From positions 1-7,009 of the forward strand of contig CALCZO010000291.1 of NCBI GenBank assembly GCA_937903315.1: a stretch of DNA of 7,009 nucleotides, written 5' to 3'. Every line of letters begins with the position of its first letter. Within the stretch, counting starts at the first letter, position 1. The notes below the pieces were generated by a model that saw only the letters and a list, made by a program, of their open reading frames with translations, ran no database searches and was not told the origin of the DNA. A program made the translations under genes and the position numbers. Below, piece by piece: positions 1-5,649 of this stretch. This stretch comes from an uncultured Alphaproteobacteria bacterium. Lineage in GTDB: Bacteria; Pseudomonadota; Alphaproteobacteria; Rhizobiales; Beijerinckiaceae.

Positions 1-3
1 GAA

Positions 4-17
4 CTTAGCGGGCTAAG
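4..17. repeat. Short palindrome downstream of the acyl-CoA dehydrogenase gene
   Basis: CTTAGCGGGCTAAG can fold as a 5-bp stem with a 4-nt loop. On the minus strand it follows the acyl-CoA dehydrogenase stop by about 27 nt and is preceded by a second weak stem, CAAGG/CCTTG around a 6-nt loop (37-22). It might be part of a terminator, but only three bases of the region after it are in the window, so a U-tract cannot be judged. Confidence 0.2.
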
Positions 18-44
18 ATCGCCAAGGGAAGCACCTTGATCGCC

Positions 45-1214
45 TCACGGTTCAGCAAACAGCGCCGCCCCATTCTTCAGCGTCGCGCGCGCGATGGTGA
101 AGCGATGGATTTCCGATGCGCCATCGAAAATGCGATAGATCCGCGCATCGCGATAGTAGCGCTCGATCGCAAGATCCTTGCAAAATCCCATGCCACCGAA
201 CACCTGCACCGCCCGGTCGACAATCCGGCCAAGCGTTTCGGCGGCGTTGACCTTGACCATGGCGATGAGCTCGCGGCCATCGCGGCCCTGATCCAGCTCC
301 CACGCGGCCCGGTAAAGCAGCAACCTGGCGCAATTCAGCTCGATCACCGAATCGGCGATCATCTGCTGCACCATCTGGAACTGACCGATCGGCTGGCCGA
401 ACTGTTTGCGCTCTGCCGCATAGGCGACCATCTTGTCCAGCACATGCGTCGCCTTGCCCACCGCCCGCGCGCCCACCTGCGCCAGCCGCACGCGTCCCAG
501 CGTCGTCAGCGCCAGCCTGAGACCCTGCCCCTCAACGCCCAGCAGCGTCATCGGCTCCAGAACGACATTGTCGAAGAACAGCTCGACATGGCTGGTGCCG
601 CGCAGGCCCATCATCGGCTGGTCCTTGCCGACGGTCAGGCCCGCAAGTGCCTTGTCGACGAGAAACATCGAGATGCCCTTCGCGCCCGCCGCCGGATCGG
701 TGACGGCGGTCACGAGAAAGAAATCGGAGACAAGCCCGTCGGAGATGAAATGCTTGGACCCGGTCAGCCGCCAGCTCTCGCCCTCGCGCACCGCCCGCGT
801 CCGGATTCCCGCTGCATCCGATCCTGCCCCCGGCTCGGTGATCGCGATCGAACACACGCGCTCGCCGGTCACGCACGGCTTCAGCCAGCGCTCGACCTGC
901 GCGCCCCGGCATTCGAGCAGCATCTCGTAGACATTGCCGAAAGCCCGGCGAACCAGAATGTCGGTGGTATGGCCGAACTGTTCTTCGGCCAGCATGTGAT
1001 CGACCGCCGAGAGCCCGCCGCCGCCGAATTCGACTGGAATGTTCATCGCATAGAGCCCGAGCGCCTTGGCCTTGGCATGGATCGCCTCAGCCAGTTCGGA
1101 GCGGAGGACGCCGGTTGTCTCGACCTCGTCCTCCAGCGGCTGAAGCTCGGCGGCGATAAAGCCGCGGATCGTATCGACAAGCATCCGCTGTTCATCAGTC
1201 AGGGCAAAATCCAC
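45..1214 (-). CDS. Acyl-CoA dehydrogenase family protein (FAD-dependent)
   Basis: This is a 389-residue flavoenzyme of the acyl-CoA dehydrogenase superfamily, expected to introduce an alpha,beta double bond into an acyl-CoA in the cytoplasm and pass electrons to electron-transfer flavoprotein. Length is normal for the family. The first family signature is AITEPGAGSDAAG (residues 124-136). The second spans 337-356 (Q337, G340, G341, G343, F344, D347, R352, D356). ERKQFG (268-273) is the usual FAD/dimer-contact segment. The motif that holds the catalytic Glu in medium-chain enzymes reads RIFDGASEIHR (361-371), so Asp364 stands in its place, and no Glu is visible at the alternative isovaleryl/long-chain position. 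I chose the GTG start at 1214 over the in-frame ATG at 1241 because AAGGAGA lies 7-8 nt before the GTG and the family's usual N-terminus (xDFxLTDEQ) begins there. Substrate is unknown. The gene is separated from the SDR gene upstream by a terminator, so it probably has its own promoter. The superfamily call is secure. Confidence 0.95.
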   Translation of the reverse strand: MDFALTDEQRMLVDTIRGFIAAELQPLEDEVETTGVLRSELAEAIHAKAKALGLYAMNIPVEFGGGGLSAVDHMLAEEQFGHTTDILVRRAFGNVYEMLLECRGAQVERWLKPCVTGERVCSIAITEPGAGSDAAGIRTRAVREGESWRLTGSKHFISDGLVSDFFLVTAVTDPAAGAKGISMFLVDKALAGLTVGKDQPMMGLRGTSHVELFFDNVVLEPMTLLGVEGQGLRLALTTLGRVRLAQVGARAVGKATHVLDKMVAYAAERKQFGQPIGQFQMVQQMIADSVIELNCARLLLYRAAWELDQGRDGRELIAMVKVNAAETLGRIVDRAVQVFGGMGFCKDLAIERYYRDARIYRIFDGASEIHRFTIARATLKNGAALFAEP

Positions 1215-1219
1215 AGGTC

Positions 1220-1302
1220 CGTCTCCTTGCCGGCACGCCACGGCGGACGTGCGGCGCCAAGACTAGCCCCGGTCGCGCCCCTCGGGAATGACCAAGGAGA
1301 CG
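1220..1302 (-). promoter_or_regulatory. Candidate structured 5' leader with an anti-Shine-Dalgarno arm
   Basis: Read on the minus strand, CGTCTCCTTG (1302-1293) is the exact reverse complement of CAAGGAGACG (1229-1220), which contains the Shine-Dalgarno sequence of the acyl-CoA dehydrogenase. A 10-bp helix would close a 63-nt loop and bury the ribosome-binding site. Inside the loop, 1252-1233 forms a second hairpin: GCACGTC pairs with GGCGTGC (7 bp including one G-U) around a 6-nt loop. A weaker GTC/CCC-GAG-GGG/GAC fold lies at 1292-1272. This resembles a leader with a closing helix and internal hairpins, but it matches no riboswitch class I recognise. The transcription start is unknown; if it lies downstream of 1293 the helix cannot form. 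The pairing is seen directly; the regulatory role is inference. Confidence 0.35.
1221..1228 (-). promoter_or_regulatory. Ribosome-binding site deciding the GTG start of the acyl-CoA dehydrogenase
   Basis: On the minus strand AAGGAGAC lies 6 nt before GTG 1214 (8 nt from the GGAG core), an ideal Shine-Dalgarno placement. The in-frame ATG at 1241 lies upstream of this element and has no comparable purine tract, so translation should begin at the GTG. The same bases form one arm of a perfect inverted repeat (see 1220-1302). Confidence 0.8.
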
Positions 1303-1351
1303 ACAGACGCAAACACAATGGTCATGCCGGGTGCGCGCTGTGCCGGCCTGC

Positions 1352-1384
1352 CAAAGCACAAGGCCCGGCGCAACGCACCGGGCC
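1352..1384 (-). terminator. Rho-independent terminator of the binding-protein/SDR unit
   Basis: Beginning 25 nt after the SDR stop codon, the minus strand carries GGCCCGG at 1384-1378 and its complement CCGGGCC at 1368-1362. The intervening bases extend the stem (U-G, G-C, C-G) to 10 bp with a GTT triloop. The stem is followed by TTGTGCTTT, an acceptable U-rich tail. The plus strand has no T-run after the hairpin, so it acts only on leftward transcription. It separates the SDR gene from the acyl-CoA dehydrogenase gene. Confidence 0.7.
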
Positions 1385-1409
1385 CGGCCTCGATCCTGTC
1401 AGGCGCCGA

Positions 1410-2165
1410 TCAGCCGCGGCCGACGAACGGCATCTTGGTCGCCATCACGTTCATGAACAGCACATTGGCACCCGGCGGCATCTTCGCCATCGTCACGATC
1501 GCATCGGCAACACATTGCGGATCCATCAGCGGTTCGATGGCGATCTCGCCATTGGCCTGCGGCACGCCGGAGGCCATGCGCATCGCCATCTCGGTCGCTG
1601 CATTGCCGATGTCGATCTGGCCGCAGGCGATGTCATATTTGCGTCCGTCGAGGGCGGTCGAGCGCGTCAGGCCCGAAATCGCATGCTTGGTCGCCGTGTA
1701 GGGCGCGGAATTGGGCCGCGGCGCATAGGCCGAGATCGAACCGTTGTTGATGATCCGCCCGCCCTGCGGCACCTGCGCCTTCATCACCCGCACCGCCTCG
1801 CGCGTGCACAGGAACGGTCCGGTCAGGTTGGTATCGACGACCTTCTTCCAATCGGCGAGGCTGATGTCCTCGATCGGACCGCCGCCGCCCATGCCGGCGT
1901 TGTTGAACACCACATCGACGCGCCCGAACGCCTTGACCGCCTCGGCGAACAGGTTGGCGACCGACGCCTCGTCGGTCACATCGGTGACAACGGCCTTGGC
2001 CTTGCCGCCCGCAGCGGTGATGAGACCGGCCACTTCATCGAGCTGCGCGGCGCGGCGGCCCGCCAGGACGATGGCAAATCCCTCTTTGGCCAGTGCGATG
2101 CTCGACGCCTTGCCGACGCCCGACCCGGCCCCTGTGACAATTGCCACCTTCAACGCTGCGCTCAT
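1410..2165 (-). CDS. Classical SDR-family oxidoreductase
   Basis: This 251-residue protein is a classical short-chain dehydrogenase/reductase, a cytoplasmic NAD(P)-dependent Rossmann-fold enzyme that interconverts an alcohol and a carbonyl. The cofactor-binding glycine motif is TGAGSGVG (11-18), Asp62 sits in the TDVTD adenine-binding element, and NNAG is at 88-91. The catalytic tetrad is Asn113, Ser143 (NNGSIS), Tyr156 and Lys160 (YTATK), with the standard 13-residue Ser-Tyr spacing. Arg37-Arg38 after the second strand, without an acidic residue there, favours NADP(H). The segment after the active site, CGQIDIGNAATEM (181-193), replaces the usual PG motif and marks a distinct subgroup; its substrate is unknown to me. 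ATG 2165 follows AAGGAG at 2178-2173 with 7-nt spacing. The gene lies 22 nt after the binding-protein gene, so both probably share one mRNA. It could act on a 3-hydroxyacyl-CoA or another small alcohol; nothing in the sequence settles which. Confidence 0.95.
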   Translation of the reverse strand: MSAALKVAIVTGAGSGVGKASSIALAKEGFAIVLAGRRAAQLDEVAGLITAAGGKAKAVVTDVTDEASVANLFAEAVKAFGRVDVVFNNAGMGGGGPIEDISLADWKKVVDTNLTGPFLCTREAVRVMKAQVPQGGRIINNGSISAYAPRPNSAPYTATKHAISGLTRSTALDGRKYDIACGQIDIGNAATEMAMRMASGVPQANGEIAIEPLMDPQCVADAIVTMAKMPPGANVLFMNVMATKMPFVGRG

Positions 2166-2187
2166 TCCCTCACTCCTTGGGTATCGG

Positions 2188-3348
2188 TTATTTCAGCGGA
2201 CATTCGGATGCGTAATGGTCGCCATACTGGGCGAACATCTGCTTGACGACTTCGGTGGCCAGGCTGCCATCGGCGCGCTGGACCACGCGCGTCACATAAA
2301 GATCCTGCACCGGGAAATTGTTGTTGGCGAAGACGAATCGGCCGCGCGGCGATTCGATGTCGGCCTGCTTCATCGCCTCTGCCAGCACGGCCTTGTCGCC
2401 GCCGGCTCCGCCGGTCAGGTTGAGCGCGCGATCGATCAGGTTGGCGGCATCGAACCCGTGCATCGCCAGCGCGCCGGGCCGATAGCCGTATTCAGCCTCG
2501 AACGCCGCAACAAATGCGACATTTTCCGGCGTCTGCAGATCCTGCGCCCAGTTGCCGGCCGTGTAGACATCGACGGCCGCGCCCTTGAGATCTTCCAGAT
2601 CGGGCACATCAAACCCGGACGAGCCGAGCAACAGCAGTCCCTGCGACGCGCCGGATGCCCGGAACTGGCGCATGAACCGCTGACCGGCCGCGCTGCCCAG
2701 ATGGAGAAACACCACCTGTGGCCGCAGCAGGTCGATGCGGTTGATCGCATCGGCATAGTCTTCGGCCAGCGTGTCGATCGTCAGCCGATCGGCCACCTCG
2801 CCCTTGAAGGCGCGCTTGAACGCGGTGGCCGCGCTCTCGGCCTCCTCGCCGGCGGTGGCGACAATGATCGCCCGCTTGAGATTGCGCTCCTCGGCATAGC
2901 GGGCCAGCACTTCGATCGGCTGCTCATCCTGCTGGGAGAGCACGAATACATCAGCGCGGCAGCGCTTGCCGGCCAGCAACGCGGGGCCTTCATTAGGGCT
3001 GAGCAGGATCGCGCCGGTCCCTTCCGTTGCCTTCAGCATTGCCGGCATCAGATCGGAGAACAGCGGGCCGACCAGCACCTGCGGCTTGTCGCGTTTGACA
3101 AACACATCAACCTCGGCGGTCACGCGCACCACATCCCGCTCGTCGTCGATCAGCGTGATCGTCGCGCCGTCCGGTCCGAGACCGCCGCCAAGCTGCTTGA
3201 CCGCCAGCATGAATCCGTCACGGGCATGACGACCGAACGCTGCGGACGGACCGCTGAGCGTCAGGACGAGTCCGATCCGCACCGGTTCGGACGCCGCGCC
3301 AGAGACCCACCCCGCCAGCAGCACTGCGGCCAGCAGCACCCGCACCAT
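2188..3348 (-). CDS. ABC transporter substrate-binding protein, LivK-like (Peripla_BP_6 type)
   Basis: This 386-residue protein resembles periplasmic binding proteins of the branched-chain amino acid (LivK/LIVBP) type, which capture a solute for an ABC importer. Residues 1-19 look like a Sec signal peptide: MVR, a hydrophobic core to about 15, then SGAAS with cleavage near 19-20. The mature chain opens with VRIGLVLTLSGPSAAFG (23-39), the typical first strand and ligand loop. It continues with the usual two-lobe pattern: LVGPLFSD (92-99), an SPNEGP loop (117-122), GYRPGALAMHGFDAA (288-302) and a C-terminal strand near 337-356. The only two cysteines are Cys130 and Cys383, and they could pair in the periplasm. 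The FRT-type ligand loop common in amino-acid binders is replaced by FVLSQQDEQ (135-143), so the ligand may not be leucine-like. No permease or ATPase lies in this window. The gene heads a unit with the SDR gene. Confidence 0.88.
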   Translation of the reverse strand: MVRVLLAAVLLAGWVSGAASEPVRIGLVLTLSGPSAAFGRHARDGFMLAVKQLGGGLGPDGATITLIDDERDVVRVTAEVDVFVKRDKPQVLVGPLFSDLMPAMLKATEGTGAILLSPNEGPALLAGKRCRADVFVLSQQDEQPIEVLARYAEERNLKRAIIVATAGEEAESAATAFKRAFKGEVADRLTIDTLAEDYADAINRIDLLRPQVVFLHLGSAAGQRFMRQFRASGASQGLLLLGSSGFDVPDLEDLKGAAVDVYTAGNWAQDLQTPENVAFVAAFEAEYGYRPGALAMHGFDAANLIDRALNLTGGAGGDKAVLAEAMKQADIESPRGRFVFANNNFPVQDLYVTRVVQRADGSLATEVVKQMFAQYGDHYASECPLK

Positions 3349-3352
3349 ATCA

Positions 3353-3359
3353 CCCCCTT
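3353..3359 (-). promoter_or_regulatory. Extended ribosome-binding site of the binding-protein gene
   Basis: The minus strand reads AAGGGGGTGAT directly before ATG 3348. This differs by one base from AAGGAGGTGAT, the full complement of the 16S rRNA 3' end. The core sits only 4 nt from the ATG, somewhat close, and the mismatch is in the middle. It supports this ATG as the start. Confidence 0.6.
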
Positions 3360-3472
3360 CGCCGCCGGACCGGATGGCCGCTCACCCGCTCGGCGACTTC
3401 ATGCGCTCGTATCGTTCCCGGCGCAGGACACGGCCATCCTGCCGCCATGACCCGCCATTCCGGCACTGTTGT

Positions 3473-3501
3473 ATGATGACTTCATTGAACCATTCTGCCA
3501 A
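3473..3501 (-). promoter_or_regulatory. Candidate sigma-70 promoter for the binding-protein/SDR unit
   Basis: On the minus strand, TTGGCA (3501-3496; five of six matches to TTGACA) is followed after exactly 17 nt by CATCAT (3478-3473; four of six matches to TATAAT). It sits in an AT-rich island (about 43% G+C over 3471-3540) between GC-rich coding regions. A start near 3466 would give a 5' leader of about 118 nt. The -10 element is weak, so this is a candidate by eye only. Confidence 0.4.
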
Positions 3502-3525
3502 CCGGAACAAGGCCTAACTTTGGCA
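3496..3525. repeat. Inverted repeat TGCCAA-N18-TTGGCA, possible operator
   Basis: TGCCAA at 3496-3501 and TTGGCA at 3520-3525 are perfect 6-bp inverted copies, centres 24 bp apart. The left copy coincides with the candidate -35 element and the right copy lies just upstream of it for leftward transcription. That geometry would suit a dimeric regulator, but the arms are short and chance is possible. Confidence 0.25.
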
Positions 3526-3568
3526 ACTGAAATGGAAAGTGACACCACCCCCGGCCCGGCGCACGGCG

Positions 3569-5638
3569 CTACTCGATCCGCACCGAAACGCTTGCCATCG
3601 CCCCGCGCGCATCCATCACCGTGACGCGGACGAACCCCGCCCCATCCGGCACCCAGCTCGCCTGCCGGCGGAACTCGCCCTGCCGCACCGGCGCACCGTT
3701 GACCAGCCAGTTGAGCGGCATTGTCCCGCCGCTGGCCTTGAGGATCAATTCAGAGGCCTCGCCACCGCTCAGCCCCAGGTCGATCCGGGCGCCGTCCGGC
3801 GGATAGGCGATGGTCAGCGACGGCGACAGCGCTGCCGCCAGTGTCTTGGGCGCATCCCTGCGCAGATGCCGGAGCGGCGGCGGCAGGGTCGCAGTTGTCG
3901 CCACCAGTGTATTGGCGGGCCGGCGTGGCGCCAGCATCTCTCCGCCGCGCCGGGCGAAGGCATCGAACAGGATCGGCGCGGCGGCGGTGCGCCCGGTCAG
4001 CCCCGGCACCGGCGCGCCATCCGGCCGGCCGACCCAGACCGCAATCGTCGTCGCCCGGTCGAACCCCACCGCCCACGCGTCGCGATAGCCGTAGGAGGTG
4101 CCGGTCTTGTAGGCGATCTGACCGGGAAGGCCATGCACCGGAGGCGGTGTGCCGCGCAGGATATCGGCGACATAGAACGCGGCAACCGGCGTCGTCAGCC
4201 GCCGTTCCATTCCGGTCAGAACCGGAGCATCGGCCCGGACAGCGAGCGGCAGCGTTGCCCCGCCACGCGCCAGCCCGCCGAACAGCCGGGCAAGATCGGT
4301 CAGCCGGATGCCGAGACCACCGAGCGCGGCGGCCAGGCCCGGCGTTGCCTCGCCCGGCAGCGCGATCTCGGCACCGGCGGCCCTGAGCCGGGCAATGAAG
4401 CGGAACACACCGACCTCGGACAGTAGATCGACCGCCGGCACATTGAGCGAGTGTTGCAGCGCCAGCCGTGCCGTGACACTGCCCTGATAGGTCAGGTCGA
4501 AATTCTCCGGCGAATAGGCGGCAAAGCGCGAGGGCCGGTCTTCAAGGATGGTTTCGGGATGGGCAATCCCCGCCTCGAACGCCAGCGCATAGATGAACGG
4601 TTTCAGCGCCGAGCCGGGCGAACGCACGCGTTCGGTCAGATCCATCGCGCCCGCCCGGGCGGCATCGAACAGATCGGCCCCGCCAACCGAGGCGCGCACC
4701 TCTCCGGTCGCGTTGTCGACCGCGATCATCGCCAGCGCGGTCTGCGGCCCAAGGGTGGCCGACCGCTCGCGCGCCAGAGCTTCCAGCGCACTCTGCAGCC
4801 GGAAATCCACCGTCAGGCGATGCACCCGCTCCTCGGGGCGCGACCGGACCACCCGCTCGGCCAGATGCGGAGCCACCATCGGAAACAGCTTGCGCGCCGC
4901 CGGCACCGGCTCGCGGCGCGCGGCATCCGCCTCGGCCACGCTGAGGACGCCGCGCGCGACCGCCAGCGTCAGAACCCGGTCCCGCGCCCGCCGTGCCGTT
5001 TCGTGGAAACGATCGGGGCGGCGCGATTCCGGCGCCTGCGGCAGTGCCACCAGCAGCGCCGCCTCGCCGTGCGTCAGGCGACGCGGTTCCTTGCCGAAAT
5101 AGGCCAGCGAGGCCGCCCGGATGCCTTCGAGGTTACCGCCATAGGGCGCCAGCGTCAGGTAGAAATCGAGGATGCGCGCCTTCGGATGGCTCTGTTCCAG
5201 TTGCACGGCCCGCACCATCTGGCGCAGCTTGGCGCCGAACGAGCGCTCCTCGCGCGGCTCGAGCAGCCGGGCGACCTGCATCGTCAGCGTCGAGGCACCC
5301 GACACGATCCGCCCTGCTTGCGCCCCCTGCCAGGCTGCCCGCGCAATGGCCCGTGGATCGACCCCGCCATGCGCATGGAACCGCCGGTCTTCGTACGCGG
5401 TCAGCAGGGCGACAAAGCGCGGATCAACCTCATCGACCGTGACAGGCAGCTTCCAGCGGCCATCGGCAGTGGTGAACGCGCGCAGCAGCCGCCCGTCGCG
5501 ATCCACCGCCAGCGGCGAGCCTTCCTCGGTGCGTCTGAGGTCGAGCGGGCCGAGCGCCGTCACCCAGCCGACAAGGCCAAAGCCCGCCGAGACGAGACAG
5601 AGCGCGGCCAGACCGGCAAGAAGACGCCGCCCGCTCAT
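3569..5638 (-). CDS. pbpC: Penicillin-binding protein 1C (bifunctional GT51 glycosyltransferase/transpeptidase)
   Basis: This 689-residue class A penicillin-binding protein should be anchored in the inner membrane with its enzymatic domains in the periplasm, polymerising and possibly crosslinking peptidoglycan. Residues 5-27 form a signal anchor. The GT51 domain (about 65-235) shows the catalytic motif EDRRFHAHGGVD (83-94, Glu83), GASTLTMQVARLL (114-126) and the PBP1C-type stretch LAPYGGNLEG (163-172). At the second GT51 glutamate position I read Gln140. The transpeptidase domain has Ser343-Ala-Leu-Lys346, SLN (397-399) and KTGTSYGYRDAW (511-522). A C-terminal beta domain (about 605-689) matches the BiPBP_C type found in PBP1C. 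It is about 80 residues shorter than my recollection of the E. coli protein, mainly in the linker near 570-605. The ATG follows the alpha-2-macroglobulin stop by 9 nt. I see no clear terminator after it. Confidence 0.95.
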   Translation of the reverse strand: MSGRRLLAGLAALCLVSAGFGLVGWVTALGPLDLRRTEEGSPLAVDRDGRLLRAFTTADGRWKLPVTVDEVDPRFVALLTAYEDRRFHAHGGVDPRAIARAAWQGAQAGRIVSGASTLTMQVARLLEPREERSFGAKLRQMVRAVQLEQSHPKARILDFYLTLAPYGGNLEGIRAASLAYFGKEPRRLTHGEAALLVALPQAPESRRPDRFHETARRARDRVLTLAVARGVLSVAEADAARREPVPAARKLFPMVAPHLAERVVRSRPEERVHRLTVDFRLQSALEALARERSATLGPQTALAMIAVDNATGEVRASVGGADLFDAARAGAMDLTERVRSPGSALKPFIYALAFEAGIAHPETILEDRPSRFAAYSPENFDLTYQGSVTARLALQHSLNVPAVDLLSEVGVFRFIARLRAAGAEIALPGEATPGLAAALGGLGIRLTDLARLFGGLARGGATLPLAVRADAPVLTGMERRLTTPVAAFYVADILRGTPPPVHGLPGQIAYKTGTSYGYRDAWAVGFDRATTIAVWVGRPDGAPVPGLTGRTAAAPILFDAFARRGGEMLAPRRPANTLVATTATLPPPLRHLRRDAPKTLAAALSPSLTIAYPPDGARIDLGLSGGEASELILKASGGTMPLNWLVNGAPVRQGEFRRQASWVPDGAGFVRVTVMDARGAMASVSVRIE

Positions 5639-5645
5639 TGCCCGG

Positions 5646-5649
5646 CCTC
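5646..5649 (-). promoter_or_regulatory. Ribosome-binding site of pbpC overlapping the upstream stop codon
   Basis: The minus strand reads TGAGGCCGGGCAATG. The upstream gene's TGA stop shares bases with GAGG, which lies 7 nt before the pbpC ATG. A ribosome finishing the alpha-2-macroglobulin therefore sits on the pbpC start region, which favours translational coupling. The Shine-Dalgarno sequence is only four bases long. Confidence 0.55.

Noticed and set aside
1215..1241. ATG 1241 as the start of the acyl-CoA dehydrogenase
   Set aside because: The nine extra residues would be encoded across the Shine-Dalgarno itself, and the family N-terminus and optimal ribosome-binding-site spacing point to GTG 1214.
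1303..1361. Promoter for the acyl-CoA dehydrogenase
   Set aside because: A separate promoter is expected after the terminator, but I found no convincing -35/-10 pair or sigma-54 GG/GC pair on the minus strand here. TTGGCA near 1355 lacks a partner at suitable spacing.
36..2246. A 736-codon open frame on the plus strand running antisense across the acyl-CoA dehydrogenase, the terminator and the SDR gene
   Set aside because: Its translation is Arg/His/Ala/Asp-rich with no recognisable domain, it spans two unrelated well-supported genes plus an intergenic terminator, and long antisense frames are a routine by-product of GC-rich codon use. The same applies to the plus-strand frames at 1744-3450, 3539-4426 and 4451-5878.
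3423..3442. Hairpin GCAGGA/TCCTGC with an 8-nt loop in the presumed leader of the binding-protein gene
   Set aside because: A 6-bp stem in GC-rich DNA is unremarkable, there is no following U-tract, and it does not involve the ribosome-binding site.
3404..3458. Possible leader peptide of about 19 codons, with a following 6-codon frame overlapping at ATGA, upstream of the binding-protein gene
   Set aside because: No Shine-Dalgarno sequence precedes the first ATG and the sequence has no amino-acid run typical of attenuators. Short frames like these are common by chance.
3541..3568. Terminator after pbpC
   Set aside because: The region is GC-rich but shows no stable hairpin followed by a U-tract on the minus strand.
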